Counted from the first letter of the stretch, positions 43,299-57,327 are shown. The stretch is DNA of 64,000 bases from Gemmatimonadota bacterium (GCA_016704275.1 JADJAK010000002.1:372001-436000), one strand, 5' to 3'. Notes: a model not told the origin generated them from the letters alone. A program made the numbers and translations.

Positions 43299-44174
43299 AT
43301 GGCCGAGGCCACCCCCCCGCCACGCAAGCCATTCGACGACGAACTCGACGTCGCGGGCGTGACCCATGTCGGCAAGGTGCGACCGACCAACGAGGACCAC
43401 TTCCTCCTCGGCTCGTTGCACAAGCATCTCGACATCCTCTCCACGTCGTTGCCGCAGGCGCATCATTTCCCCGGGACCGACGAGCGACTTGCCTTCCTTG
43501 CGATGATCGCCGACGGAGTCGGCGGCCGGTCGGCCGGGGAGGAAGCCAGTCGCGTGACCCTCGAGTCCGTGACGCGCTACGTCTCGAAGAGCCTGCAGTG
43601 CTACTACTCCGCCGATGCGCACGCCGACGACTTTGTCGACCTGTTGCAGGACGCGGTGATGCGCAGCCATGAGGAGTTGCTGGCACGCGCCGCCGCCGAT
43701 CGCGACCTGCAGGGGATGGCCACCACGCTGACGCTCTGGCTCGGTGTCTGGCCGTGGACCTTCCTGATCCAGGTCGGTGATTCGCGCTACTACCAGTATC
43801 GTCGCGGTGTCCTGACCCAGGTGACGCGCGACCAGACGATGGCGCAGGAGCTGGTGGACCAGGGCGTGATGACCCGCTCGGTCGCCTTCGCCTCGCGGTG
43901 GGCCAACGTGCTGTCGAGCGCCATCGGCGGCCAGCAAACCGCACCGGTCGTCACGCGCATCGCCTCGGATTGGGAGAACATCCACCTCCTCTGCAGCGAT
44001 GGCCTCACCAAGCACGTCAGCGACGACCGCATCGCCGAGTGCCTGCGCACCATGACCTCCTCCAAGCAGGCGTGCGACACCCTGTTGCAGGAAGCCCTCG
44101 ATGGCGGCGGTACCGACAACGTCACCATCATCGTCGGCCGGGCGGTGCCCCGCCCCTCCCTGGAGGCTGCATGA
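43299..44174 (+). CDS. PP2C-family serine/threonine phosphatase
   Basis: A 291-residue protein phosphatase. Metal-binding aspartates are visible in the PP2C motifs: TNEDHFLL, MIADGVGGRSAGE, GDSRYY, LLCSDGLTKHV and GGGTDNVTIIV. The domain fills nearly the whole length and no membrane segment is seen, so it is cytoplasmic. No partner kinase is in the window. Its stop overlaps the multicopper oxidase start by four bases. Confidence 0.93.
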   Translation: MAEATPPPRKPFDDELDVAGVTHVGKVRPTNEDHFLLGSLHKHLDILSTSLPQAHHFPGTDERLAFLAMIADGVGGRSAGEEASRVTLESVTRYVSKSLQCYYSADAHADDFVDLLQDAVMRSHEELLARAAADRDLQGMATTLTLWLGVWPWTFLIQVGDSRYYQYRRGVLTQVTRDQTMAQELVDQGVMTRSVAFASRWANVLSSAIGGQQTAPVVTRIASDWENIHLLCSDGLTKHVSDDRIAECLRTMTSSKQACDTLLQEALDGGGTDNVTIIVGRAVPRPSLEAA

Positions 44175-46015
44175 AAGTGCCGGCGTTCGCGCTCGTCCTC
44201 GCGGCCACCGTCGTCGTCGCATCGCCCCCGATGGCCGACGAGGTGCCGCGAGTGGTCGCCAACGACAATCGGGTCCCGGGCGGCAACCTGGTCCGCGACA
44301 CGCTGCACATCGCGCTGGTGCTGCAGCGTGCCGAGTGGTATCCGGAGGCGGAGAACGGCCCGCACGTGACGGTCGAAGCGTTCGGAGAGGCGGGCAAGGC
44401 ACCGAGGATCCCTGCGCCACTCATCCGGGTGCGCGAAGGGACCGTGATTCGGGCCACAGTGCGGAACGCGTTGCCCGATTCGACCGCTTCCCTGATCGGG
44501 CTCGGCACGCACCCCGTTGCGACGACCGACACCGTGAAGGTGAAGCCGGGTGACTCCACCGTGGTCACCTTCCTGGCTGGTGCGCCGGGGACCTATCTCT
44601 ACCGCGCCGTGATCGGCAACGACCCCGACACGCGCGAGGCGGAGCATGAGACCGCGGGCGGCGCCCTGGTCGTGGACCCGGTCGGGGGCTCGCCCCCCGA
44701 CCGGATCTTCGTGATGAACATCACCTTTCAGGAGATCGACAGCACGCGGGTGAAGGAGGCGCTGGCGATCAACGGCAAGTCGTGGCCCCACACCGAGCGA
44801 CTGACAATGTCGGTGGGCGACTCACTGCGGTGGCGCGTGGTCAACGGCACGTCCCGCGGGCACCCGATGCACATGCACGGCTTCTATTTCCGGACGACGG
44901 CCATCGGCACCGGTCTGGCCAGTACGGCGATTCCGTCCGATCAGCAGGCGCTTGAAGTGACCGACTCCTACCGCAAGTGGAGCACCCGCGACGTCGTCTG
45001 GTCGCCGGACCGGGCGGGCAACTGGCTCTTCCATTGCCACATCACGTTTCACGTCGTTCCGGAGGCACGTCTCGATTACGGTCCCACCGACGAACACCAG
45101 ACGCACTCCACCGATCCGATGGCGCACATGGCGGGACTCGTGCTCGGGATGACCGTCGCCCCGAGTCGCGCGACGCCACCGGCCCCGACCCGCGTGCGCA
45201 AGCTGGCACTCTACGTCGATCAGGGCGGCCCGCGCGGTCGCGCCCCGTCGACCTTCAGCTACATCCTGAAGAACGGCCCCAAGGCACCGGCCGCGGACTC
45301 GATGCAGCGGATCGGCTCGACGCTCTTCCTGACCAGGGGAGAACGCTCCGACATCACGGTCCACAATCGCTCGAAGCAGGCGGGCGGCATCCACTGGCAC
45401 GGGATCGAGCTGGAGAGCTGGTCCGACGGCGTGGTCGGATGGAGCAGCAAGGGCGCCGCAATGGCCCCGCCGATCGTGCCGGGTGGCACCTTCACCGCCC
45501 ACTTGCTGACGCCGCGAGCCGGCACGTTCATGTACCACACCCACATGAACGATGTCGAGCAGGTCACCGGCGGCGCCGTCGGCGCGATCGTCGTCCTCGA
45601 GCCGGGGCAGCGTTTCGATCCGAGCCGCGACCACATTTTCCTCGCGCACTGGAACGGGGTCGACTACGACTCCAACGATCTGCCGAACCTGCTCATCAAC
45701 GGCGACTCGCTTTCCGATACGCCCCGGACGCTGGCGCTCGGCGTGACCCACCGCATCCGGATCGTCAATATCGGACCAGCGGGGATCGTCCAGTTCACGA
45801 TGCGCCAGGACACCACCACCCACAGTTGGCGCGCGCTCGCGAAGGACGGCGCCGACCTGCCGGTCGTGAGGCGCACGGCGCGGCCAGCGCTGGTGCGAGT
45901 CGATGCCGGCGAGACCTACGACTTCGAGTTCACCCCGACCGTCGCCGGCCGCTACAGCCTCGAAGCGGCATTCAAGCCGCCGGCGCGGTGGCGACAGCAG
46001 TTCATCGTGCGCTGA
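44171..46015 (+). CDS. Multicopper oxidase with permuted copper motifs
   Basis: A 614-residue exported protein (signal to about residue 20) made of four cupredoxin-like domains. Copper motifs occur in the order HPMHMHG (231-237), HCHITFH with C289 (288-294), HWHG (408-411), HTH (456-458). In three-domain laccases HWHG/HxH come first and HPxHLHG/HCH last. Domain 1 (about 80-170) has the right framework, PLIRVREGTVIRATV, but GLGTHP and LYRAVI stand where HWHG and YHSH should be, so it lost its ligands. All trinuclear-site histidines are still present across domains 2 and 3. ATG overlaps the PP2C stop. Confidence 0.86.
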   Translation: MKVPAFALVLAATVVVASPPMADEVPRVVANDNRVPGGNLVRDTLHIALVLQRAEWYPEAENGPHVTVEAFGEAGKAPRIPAPLIRVREGTVIRATVRNALPDSTASLIGLGTHPVATTDTVKVKPGDSTVVTFLAGAPGTYLYRAVIGNDPDTREAEHETAGGALVVDPVGGSPPDRIFVMNITFQEIDSTRVKEALAINGKSWPHTERLTMSVGDSLRWRVVNGTSRGHPMHMHGFYFRTTAIGTGLASTAIPSDQQALEVTDSYRKWSTRDVVWSPDRAGNWLFHCHITFHVVPEARLDYGPTDEHQTHSTDPMAHMAGLVLGMTVAPSRATPPAPTRVRKLALYVDQGGPRGRAPSTFSYILKNGPKAPAADSMQRIGSTLFLTRGERSDITVHNRSKQAGGIHWHGIELESWSDGVVGWSSKGAAMAPPIVPGGTFTAHLLTPRAGTFMYHTHMNDVEQVTGGAVGAIVVLEPGQRFDPSRDHIFLAHWNGVDYDSNDLPNLLINGDSLSDTPRTLALGVTHRIRIVNIGPAGIVQFTMRQDTTTHSWRALAKDGADLPVVRRTARPALVRVDAGETYDFEFTPTVAGRYSLEAAFKPPARWRQQFIVR

Positions 46016-49000
46016 ACGTGGCCGGTCTGTCGGGTCGGGAGTAGCTTTCGGAGATCTCCTCTCCTCCCCGATCCGAGGCCGCACCATGCTGCATCCCGTC
46101 ACCCGAGCAGGCCTTGCCCTGCTCGCCCTGCTCCCCGCCAGCCTCAGCGCCCAAACTGGTCAGACCGCAGTGTCCGCGGTCAACTCGGCGCTCCTCGAGG
46201 GCCTCCGCTACCGATTGGTGGGCCCCTCGCGTGGCGGCCGCGTCACCGCCGTGACCGGTGTGGCCTCGGAACCGCGCACCTTCTACATGGGCGTGGCGAG
46301 CGGCGGCGTCTTCAAGACGACGGATGGCGGCGAGCGCTGGGTTCCGGTCACCGACGGCCAGGTGCCGGTCGGCTCCACCGGCGCGATCGAGGTCGCGCCG
46401 AGCGACCCGAAAGTCGTCTATGTCGGCACCGGCTCCGATGGGCTGCGCAGCAATGTCTCCACCGGTCGCGGCGTCTACCGCTCCGGCGACGCGGGGGCCA
46501 CCTGGCAATTCGCCGGGCTGTATGACGTCGGGCAAATCGGTGGCGTGCGCGTCCACCCGCGCGACCCGAACACGCTCTGGGTTGCTGCCAATGGTGATGC
46601 CTTCAAGCCCTCGCCGAATCGCGGCATCTTCAAGAGCACCGACGGCGGGAAGAACTGGAAGCGCAGCCTCTTCCTCACCGATTCGAGCGGCGCGATGGAC
46701 GTCGAGCTGCAACCGGGCAATCCGGATGTGGTGTACGCCTGGCTCTCGCGCATCGAGCGGAAGCCGTGGACCATCATCTCCGGCGCGCGCGAAGGCGGCT
46801 TCTATCGCAGCACCGATGGCGGCACCACGTGGACCCACATCACCGCCGGATTGCCCAGCGACCTGATCGGCAAGGGGAACCTCGCCGTGACCGCCGCCAA
46901 CCCGAAGCGCATCTATGCGCTGATTGAGGCGAAGCCGGGGGGCGGACTCTACCGCTCCGACGATGCCGGCCTGACGTGGGCGCTGGTGAATGCGACCAGT
47001 GGATTGCTGCAGCGCCCCTTCTACTACACCACGCTCGGCGCCGACCCCACCAACGCCGATGTCGTCTACGCCGGTGCCGAGGGCTTCTACAAGTCGGTCG
47101 ATGGTGGCAAGACGCTGACCACGATGCGCACCCCGCACGGCGACAACCACGACATCTGGATCAACCCGACCAACGGGCAGACGATGATCCAGTCGAACGA
47201 CGGCGGCGCCAACGTCTCGTTCGACGGTGGCCGCACCTGGTCGACGCAGCTCAACCAGCCGACGGCCGAGATTTACGGGGTGTGGATGGACAACGCCTTC
47301 CCGTACAACCTCTACGGGGCGCAGCAGGACAACAGCACACTCAGACTCTCGTCGCAGTCCGTCCCGGGCCCGCGCGAGGAGCTCGGCAACATGCCGGGGT
47401 GCGAGACCGGCCCGATCATTCCGCACCCGGCCGACCCGAACATCATCTACGGCTCGTGCAAGGGGCAGTACGCGGTGATGGACCTCCGCACGGGGCAGTC
47501 GAAGAACTACTGGATCGGCGGGCAGTCGCTCTATGGCAACCCGGCGTCCGACCTGATCTGGCGGATGCAGCGCGTGTCGCCGATGGCGCTCTCGCCGCAC
47601 GATCCATCGGTGCTCTACTACGGCTCGCAGTACTTGCACCGCACCCGCGACCTCGGCGTGACGTGGGAGACGATCTCCCCCGACCTCACCGCGAAGCCGG
47701 CCTGCTGCCAGGGCGCCAGCGGCGAGCCGATCACGCGCGACGTCACGGGTGAAGAGTTCTACAGCACGCTGTATGCAATCACCGAATCACCGATCGAGCG
47801 CGGCGTGATCTGGACCGGCGCCAACGACGGTCCGATCCACCTGACGCGTGACAACGGGAAGACGTGGACCAACGTGACGCCGAAGGACCTCCCCGCCGGC
47901 GGCCGCGTGCAGTGGATCGAGGCATCGCCGACGCGGCCGGGCGTCGCATACGCGGCGGTCTATCGCTACCTCCTCGGCGACTACGCGCCGTACTTCTATC
48001 GGACCACGAGCTACGGCCGCAGTTGGACGAAGATCGTCACCGGCATCCCCGCCGATGCCCCGACGCGCGTGCTGCGCGCCGACCCTGCGCGACCGGGACT
48101 GCTGTATGGCGGCACCGAGTTCGGGATGTATGTCTCGTTCGATGACGGCGACCACTGGCAATCGCTGCAGCTCAACCTGCCGAACGTGCCGATCACCGAT
48201 ATCAAGGTTTACCGCAACGACCTGATCATCGCGACGCAGGGCCGCGCCTTCTGGATCCTCGACAACCTCTCGTCGCTCCAGCAGCTCACGGCGAAGACCT
48301 CGCTCGATTCGGTCGTCCTCTTCACGCCGCGCGATGGCTACAAGACGCGCACCAACGCCGAGGTCCTCGGACCGATGATCGAGTACCGGCTGCCGAAGGC
48401 CGGCAGCGTCGTCCAGATCCAGATCCTCGACTCCGCCGGCGCCGTGGTGAACTCCTATGCCAGCGTGGCGCCGACCGGTGGCGCGCCGGTCGCGGCGCCG
48501 CGACCAGCAGCCGCCCCCGCCGACCCGGACGACCCGGACGCCGCCATGATGGCGGGCCGCGGTGGTCGAGGCGGTGGCGGGGCGGCCAGCCGGCCGACCA
48601 CCAACGCCGGCATGAATCGCTTCACCTGGGACGCCCGCACCAGCGACGGCCTCGGCGCCCCTCCGGGACGCTATCAGGTGAAGCTCACAGTCGAGCCGGC
48701 CGTCCGGACCGCGCCTCTTCGGCTGCGGATCGACCCGCGGGTCGCTGCGGGTGGCGTCACCGAGGCCGACCTGGTGGCCCAGTACCGGCACAACAAGATG
48801 ATGCGGGCGATGAACACCGAGGTCACCCAGCTGGTCGGGAAGGTCCGCACCGCCGAGACCCGCCTCAAGGCCGCCGGGCCGGCCGCCGCCGACACCCTCA
48901 AGGCCGTCCAGGGGCTGGCCGCCACCCTGAACACCGAGGCCGTCCGCTACGGGAAGCCGGGGCTCCAGGCCCACATCTCCTACCTCGGCAGCATGACCGG

Positions 49001-49122
49001 GGGCGCCGACCAAGTCCTGCCATTCCGGCAGTCAATCCCGGTACGCCGATTGCCTTTCCCTTGGCCAATCGCGTCCGGGATTCGCCTGGACGCCATTCTG
49101 ACGCCGGCGTTCAGGAGCAGAT

Positions 49123-51033
<1,911 letters not shown>

Positions 51034-51041
51034 GCGGAATC

Positions 51042-51066
51042 GCGCGACCGAATCTTTCGGTCGCGC
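51042..51066 (+). terminator. Hairpin terminator after dnaK
   Basis: An 11-bp stem, 51042-51052 pairing with 51056-51066 (GCGCGACCGAA against TTCGGTCGCGC), with a 3-base loop, 9 bases after the dnaK stop. No T-run follows, so it may be a weak or stabilizing terminator. Confidence 0.6.
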
Positions 51067-51073
51067 ATCCGAG

Positions 51074-51118
51074 TATTATCTAGTCAGAGTGGGCCGGGAT
51101 CCCTGAGGGGACCCGGCC
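51074..51118 (+). promoter_or_regulatory. Possible htrA promoter and leader hairpin
   Basis: TATTAT at 51074-51079 is a good -10 candidate. Downstream, GGCCGGG (51092-51098) pairs with CCCGGCC (51112-51118), with an inner CCC/GGG pairing, forming a stable hairpin in the leader about 30 bases before ATG 51150. Confidence 0.4.
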
Positions 51119-51149
51119 TGCCGAACATCCACCCCACGGACCGCAACCG

Positions 51150-52718
<1,569 letters not shown>

Positions 52719-52723
52719 CGATG

Positions 52724-53068
52724 CTACTTCTTCGGCGGCACCGGAATCTTCTGAATCGCGGCTTCCTTCTCCCAGTAGTTCCAGCCCCAGCCGCTGACCT
52801 TGCCGTCGGCATAGACGACCGGGCTCATGGCGCGCCACTCGACCGAGTCGGTGAGGGCGACTTCCTTCAGGGTATAGAACTGGATCTCCCAGAGCTTCCC
52901 GCCGGTGGCGTAGGAGGCCATGGAATGGGCATCGGTCTTCATCAGGACGGCGACGCTGTCCTTGCTGATGCCGGCCGAGAGCTTCTTGAGGCGGCTGTCG
53001 CCGCAGGCGGAGAGCACCGCCACACCGAGCAGGGCCACGACGGCCCGGGTCTGCCAACCATGCTTCAC
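52724..53068 (-). CDS. Small lipoprotein, unknown function
   Basis: A 114-residue predicted lipoprotein from GTG 53068, with GAGGA eight bases upstream and lipobox LSAC (Cys 20). The mature part contains LKKLSAGISKDSVAVLMKTD, which resembles the N-terminal half of SmpA/BamE-like small lipoproteins (a basic helix before a conserved short strand), then W-rich strands (GWGWNYWEKE). I do not assign a name. Convergent with the htrA-type gene, stops five bases apart. Confidence 0.65.
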   Translation of the reverse strand: MKHGWQTRAVVALLGVAVLSACGDSRLKKLSAGISKDSVAVLMKTDAHSMASYATGGKLWEIQFYTLKEVALTDSVEWRAMSPVVYADGKVSGWGWNYWEKEAAIQKIPVPPKK

Positions 53069-53173
53069 GCTGATCCTCGTCGTGCTGGGGTGAATAGCGT
53101 CGTAAGATAGCGACCCGGCGCCCGGGCGTGGAACCGGTGGCGCGGCCGCGTTAGCTTCGGGTGGCAGCCCCAC

Positions 53174-53255
53174 GCGAGCGTGGCGGAACTGGCAGACGCG
53201 CAGGACTTAGGATCCTGTCCTGAAAGGGGTCCGGGTTCGACTCCCGGCGCTCGCA
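53174..53255 (+). tRNA. tRNA-Leu (anticodon TAG)
   Basis: Acceptor stem GCGAGCG (53174-53180) pairs with CGCTCGC (53248-53254), discriminator A 53255, no encoded CCA. Anticodon loop CTTAGGA between CAGGA and TCCTG gives anticodon TAG at 53208-53210. A variable region and the T-arm with GGTTCGACTCC follow. Length and base pairing fit leucine. Confidence 0.95.
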
Positions 53256-53288
53256 TCCTGACGGCGAAGCGAACGGCGACCTGAGGAT

Positions 53289-54950
53289 CTATGGCACCTT
53301 GGTCCGGACGACCTTGATGTAATAGTTCGGGTTGACCACGAATTGGTCCATTTCGGCCTTGGGCCTCACCTGCCACTCCGTGGTCGGGTGGAGGGCGAGC
53401 GTGAGCGGCACCGACGTGGTCGCCTGTGAGTAGATCAGCGTCAAGTTGAATCCCGGCACCACGTCACTCCACTTGTAGGCCACCCCATTCGGCCGTTCTT
53501 CCAGCTGAAGGGTGGGGATCATCGTCGTCTCGAGGTACTGACGGAAGATCGGCTCGAGATCGACGCCCGGCGATTGCTTCCGCACGCCGGCCGCGATGTA
53601 GTCCCGCACCTGCTGGCCCGTAACCGTCTGGTGCCAGAAGGTCTTGTTCAGGCCGCGCAGGATGTTTCGCCACGCTTCGTCATTGTCCAGAATGTGGCGG
53701 ATCATGTGCAGCATGTTCCCGCCCTTCGGGTACATGTCGCCCGAGCCCTGCGCGTTCACGCCGCGCGCGGGAATGATCGGCTTGTCGTTGCGGATGCCGG
53801 TCCGGGTGCCGATCACGTACTTCGCCCCCGCGTCCTTCCCCTGCTGACATTCGGTGTAGAGCCCTTCCGCGTAATTGGCGAAGGACTCGTGCACCCACAT
53901 GTCGGCGTTGTCCTTCGCCGTGATGTTGTTGGCGAACCACTCGTGCGCGCTCTCATGCACGGTGATGAAGTCCCACTTGAGGCCGAGGCCGGTGCCGGAG
54001 AGGTCGCGGCCGCGGTAGCCGTTCTTGAATTCATTGCCGTAGGCGACGGCGCTCTGGTGTTCCATGCCGAGGTGCGGCGCCTCGACCAGCTTGAAGCCGT
54101 CCTCGTACCAGGGATACGGGCCGAACCAGTGCTCGAAGCAGGAGAGCATCGGCCGCACCTGCTGCCACTGCACCCGCGCGGTATCGGCGTGAATCGCGAG
54201 CGGCCAGAAGTCGAGCGTGAGGCTGCCGGCCTCGCCGGCGAAGCGCTCGCTCCAGTGCGCGTACGTTCCCGCGTTGATCGCGATGCCATAGGCATTGATC
54301 GGCGAGGTGACGAACCACTCCCACGTGGTGGTCCCATCGCCGTTGGCCTTGGTGCTGCGGAGCCGGCCGTTCGAGACGTTCACCATCGGGTCGGGCACCG
54401 TGATGGCGACGCGCTGAGAGTCCGGCTCATCGGCGTCGTAGTCCTTGAGCGGCCACCAGACGGAGGCCCCGAGCCCCTGATTCGCCGTGGCGATGAAGGC
54501 CTGCCCGAGCGAGTCCTTCTTCCAGATCAGGCCGCCATCCCAGGGCGGATTCTTCGCCGCGCGTGGCGTGCCGTGGTAGTAGACGGTGAGCTGCTTCGTC
54601 GTGCCGGCCCGCTGCGGCGCCACCAGCGCCACGAAGAAGGCGTTTCCCGCCCGTCGATGACGCAGCGCCCGGCCGTCCTGGCGAATGCTGTCCACCTCGA
54701 GCGGCGTCTGCAGGTCGAGTTGCATCTCGCGGGCTGGGCGCAGGACGCGATAGCGGATCGTGTTCTGGCCGCGGATGGTGCTGTCGACCGGCTGAATGCG
54801 GACCTGCAGGTCGTAGAAGGTGGCGTCCCACCAGCTTCGACCCGGGCCGTTGCTGCCACGGAGCGTATCGGCATGGGTGAAGCGCGCCGGGGCCTGCGCC
54901 GAGGCGCCGCTGGCGACAATCAGGAGCAACCAGAGCGAACGAAGCGACAT
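53289..54950 (-). CDS. M1-family (aminopeptidase N-like) metallopeptidase
   Basis: Exported zinc aminopeptidase of 553 residues, signal cut near GASAQ. The substrate-anchoring motif reads GMEHQ at 295-299 (GAMEN in classical members), and the zinc site is H332-E-S-A-H336 with E355 exactly 18 residues further (HESFANY). A tRNA-Leu follows its 3' end on the other strand. The short C-terminal domain and missing ERAP-type domain fit the compact M1 branch common in Bacteroidetes and related phyla. Confidence 0.92.
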   Translation of the reverse strand: MSLRSLWLLLIVASGASAQAPARFTHADTLRGSNGPGRSWWDATFYDLQVRIQPVDSTIRGQNTIRYRVLRPAREMQLDLQTPLEVDSIRQDGRALRHRRAGNAFFVALVAPQRAGTTKQLTVYYHGTPRAAKNPPWDGGLIWKKDSLGQAFIATANQGLGASVWWPLKDYDADEPDSQRVAITVPDPMVNVSNGRLRSTKANGDGTTTWEWFVTSPINAYGIAINAGTYAHWSERFAGEAGSLTLDFWPLAIHADTARVQWQQVRPMLSCFEHWFGPYPWYEDGFKLVEAPHLGMEHQSAVAYGNEFKNGYRGRDLSGTGLGLKWDFITVHESAHEWFANNITAKDNADMWVHESFANYAEGLYTECQQGKDAGAKYVIGTRTGIRNDKPIIPARGVNAQGSGDMYPKGGNMLHMIRHILDNDEAWRNILRGLNKTFWHQTVTGQQVRDYIAAGVRKQSPGVDLEPIFRQYLETTMIPTLQLEERPNGVAYKWSDVVPGFNLTLIYSQATTSVPLTLALHPTTEWQVRPKAEMDQFVVNPNYYIKVVRTKVP

Positions 54951-54991
54951 CGGGAGGTCCGCAGCAGGACCGGCGGCCTGGGGCCGGGCGG

Positions 54992-55366
54992 TCAGTGAAT
55001 CGGAGGGTGCAGCAACGCAATCCGGACAGCATCGACCACCAGCTCGAGGTCGTCGAGCTTGCCGAGCAGCGGCACGCCGAGGCGCTCGATCGGCTGGTGC
55101 ACTGCCGGGTCGCGATTCGCCCCGGTGAGGAAGACCACGCGGCTCCGGAGGGCGGGGGCGACTTCGACCAACTGTTGGTAGAAGTCCAGACCACTGACCT
55201 CGGGCATCAGGACGTCACAGACCACGGCATCGGGGCCCGGGAGCAGGAGCAGCGCCTCGGGGCCGGATGCCGCCTCGGTCACCACGTAGCCGTGATGCTC
55301 GAAGGTCCGACGCAGGACCCGGCGGATCGAGGGATCGTCATCTACGACAAGGATTTGAGCCTTCAT
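54992..55366 (-). CDS. Single-domain response regulator (CheY-like)
   Basis: A 124-residue receiver without an output domain. It begins MKAQILVVDDDPSIRRVLRR, with the acidic pocket D9-D11, a phosphoacceptor Asp in VVCDVLMPEVSG, a Thr/Ser position in VVFLTGA, and Lys in LLGKLDD. The ORF extends far upstream antisense to tig, but ATG 55366 is the natural start. It lies 41 bases upstream of the M1 peptidase and is divergent from tig. Its kinase is unknown; the hybrid kinase at 34602 lacks an output partner too. Confidence 0.85.
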   Translation of the reverse strand: MKAQILVVDDDPSIRRVLRRTFEHHGYVVTEAASGPEALLLLPGPDAVVCDVLMPEVSGLDFYQQLVEVAPALRSRVVFLTGANRDPAVHQPIERLGVPLLGKLDDLELVVDAVRIALLHPPIH

Positions 55367-55415
55367 CCCCGTAAGAACCCCTCGCCGTCCATCAGCGTCA
55401 AGTGTGGCGGATGAA

Positions 55416-55445
55416 TTGACCCCCCGGCCACGCGGCGGGTAACTT
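55416..55445 (+). promoter_or_regulatory. Predicted tig promoter
   Basis: TTGACC at 55416-55421 and TAACTT at 55440-55445 (18-base spacing). ATG 55454 follows the -10 by 8 bases, again implying a leaderless or nearly leaderless mRNA. Confidence 0.5.
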
Positions 55446-55453
55446 TCCGGGCT

Positions 55454-56710
55454 ATGACCGAAATCACCTACCGAATTGCCGCCGAAGATGTCGCCTCCAA
55501 GACCGTCGAGGTGACCGTCCCCGTGGAACGCCTGGCCGATGCCGAGCGCCGCGCCGTCCGCGAATATGCCCGCCAGATCCGGCTTCCGGGCTTCCGGAAG
55601 GGCCACGCCCCCGAGGCGGTGGTCCGGAAGAAGTTCGACCAGGAGATCAAGCGCTGGGTGCTGGAAGACTCGCTCCGCCAGGGATGGGAGTTGATTCTCA
55701 AGGAAGGCGACCTCAAGCCGACGGCCGACCCGCAGATCCGCAAGGTCACCTTCGAGCCCGACCAGCCGTTGACCTTCGAAATCCTGGTCGAGATCCGTCC
55801 GGAGTTGGCCCTGGCCACCGTCGGGGGCTTCGCGATCAGCCGTCCTGCCGTCGCCGTGACCGATGAGATGGTCGAGGAGCAGCTGGACCGCCTGCGCGAG
55901 CAGAAGGCCACCTGGACGCCGCTGGAGGGCGTGCAACCGGCGCCGGGCCACCTCGTCTCCGTGAGCGTGACGACGATCGAAGAGGGGAAGGAGCCGGTCG
56001 AAGGAGCGCCCTACTCGCTGGTGATTGGCCAGGGACAGGCGATCCCCGAGCTCGAAGAGCGGATCCTCACCCTCAAGCCGGGTGAGACGTCGGAGGGCGA
56101 TGTTCGCTTTCCGGAGGACCACCCCGATACCACCCGCCGCGGCCAGAGCCGTCGGATCCGGGTGACCCTGCACGAGGTCAAGTCGCAGCTCCTGCCGCCC
56201 CTGGATGACGCCTTTGCCCGGGAAGTCGGGGAATTCGAGTCGGCCGCCGCCCTGACCGCGCAGGTCCGCGAGGACGTGGCCGCCGAGGCGACCCGGAACG
56301 CCGATCAGGCCGTCCGGGAGCAGTTGGTCCAGAAGATCGTCGAGGCCAATAACGTCCCGGCCCCGGAGAACCTGGTCCACCGCCTCCTGCACGCCTACGC
56401 CGAGGGGTACCAGATCCCCAAGGAGCAGTTCGAGACCTTCGCCCAGTCGTTCCACCCGATCGCCGAGTCGCAGGTGCGCCGGGAATTGGTGCTGGATGCG
56501 GTGGCCACGGCCCAGAACCTGCACGCGACCGAGCAGGACCTCGACGCCCGGGTGGCCGAACTGGCCGGGGCCCGGGGGGTCGAACCGGGGAAGCTTTACG
56601 CCTCGTTGCAGCAGGCCAACCGCCTGGGCGAGCTGGAGCGCTCCCTGACCGAGGAAAAGACCTTCAGCTGGCTCCTGGGCCAGTCCACCGTTACCGAGAG
56701 CGCGGCGTGA
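55454..56710 (+). CDS. tig: Trigger factor (ribosome-bound chaperone)
   Basis: Ribosome-associated chaperone and peptidyl-prolyl isomerase, 418 residues. The ribosome-binding tail has the GFRKGHAP motif (residues 38-45), followed by the FKBP-like domain with VIGQGQAIPELEERI and the helical C-terminal domain. First gene of tig-clpP-clpX, the usual bacterial order; its stop overlaps clpP by four bases. Confidence 0.95.
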   Translation: MTEITYRIAAEDVASKTVEVTVPVERLADAERRAVREYARQIRLPGFRKGHAPEAVVRKKFDQEIKRWVLEDSLRQGWELILKEGDLKPTADPQIRKVTFEPDQPLTFEILVEIRPELALATVGGFAISRPAVAVTDEMVEEQLDRLREQKATWTPLEGVQPAPGHLVSVSVTTIEEGKEPVEGAPYSLVIGQGQAIPELEERILTLKPGETSEGDVRFPEDHPDTTRRGQSRRIRVTLHEVKSQLLPPLDDAFAREVGEFESAAALTAQVREDVAAEATRNADQAVREQLVQKIVEANNVPAPENLVHRLLHAYAEGYQIPKEQFETFAQSFHPIAESQVRRELVLDAVATAQNLHATEQDLDARVAELAGARGVEPGKLYASLQQANRLGELERSLTEEKTFSWLLGQSTVTESAA

Positions 56711-57327
56711 CCCACAGCGCGATCTATCCGCCGTACATTATCGAGAAGTCCGCTCGCGGCGAGCGGACCTACGACATCTTCTCCCGTCTGCTGATGGACC
56801 GGATCGTCTTCCTCGGCGCCGGGATCAACGACGACGTCGCGAACATCATCATCGCGCAGCTGCTCTTCCTCGAGGCCGACAACCCCGAGAAGGACATCTA
56901 CCTCTACCTGAATTCGCCGGGCGGGATTGTCTCCAGCGGCATGGCGATCTACGACACGATGCAGCACCTGCGGGCACCGATCAACACGATCTGCATGGGG
57001 ATGGCCGCCTCGATGGGGTCGTTCCTCCTGGCCGCCGGGACCAAGGGGAAGCGGGCGGCGTTGCCGCACGCGCGGATCATGATCCACCAGCCCTCGGGCG
57101 GGACGCAGGGGACCGCGGCCGACATCGAGATCCAGGCCCGCGAGATTCTCTACCTCCGCGGCCGGATGAACGAGTTGTACGCGAAGCACACCGGGCAGCC
57201 GCTCGAGCGGATCGAGAAGGACATGGAGCGGGATCGCTTCATGAGCGCGGAGGAGGCCGTCGAGTACGGCCTGGTCGACACCATCCTGACCCCGCGCAAG
57301 GTGGAATCGCCACAGCCCAAGGGCTGA
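56707..57327 (+). CDS. clpP: ATP-dependent Clp protease proteolytic subunit
   Basis: Serine protease of 206 residues that forms the Clp barrel. Catalytic residues are S102 (GMAASMGSFLL), H127 (ARIMIHQPSGG) and D176. YLNSPGGIVSSGMAIYDTM and LYAKHTGQ are further family blocks. GTG 56707 overlaps the tig stop, and clpX follows after 13 bases. Confidence 0.97.
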   Translation: MTHSAIYPPYIIEKSARGERTYDIFSRLLMDRIVFLGAGINDDVANIIIAQLLFLEADNPEKDIYLYLNSPGGIVSSGMAIYDTMQHLRAPINTICMGMAASMGSFLLAAGTKGKRAALPHARIMIHQPSGGTQGTAADIEIQAREILYLRGRMNELYAKHTGQPLERIEKDMERDRFMSAEEAVEYGLVDTILTPRKVESPQPKG

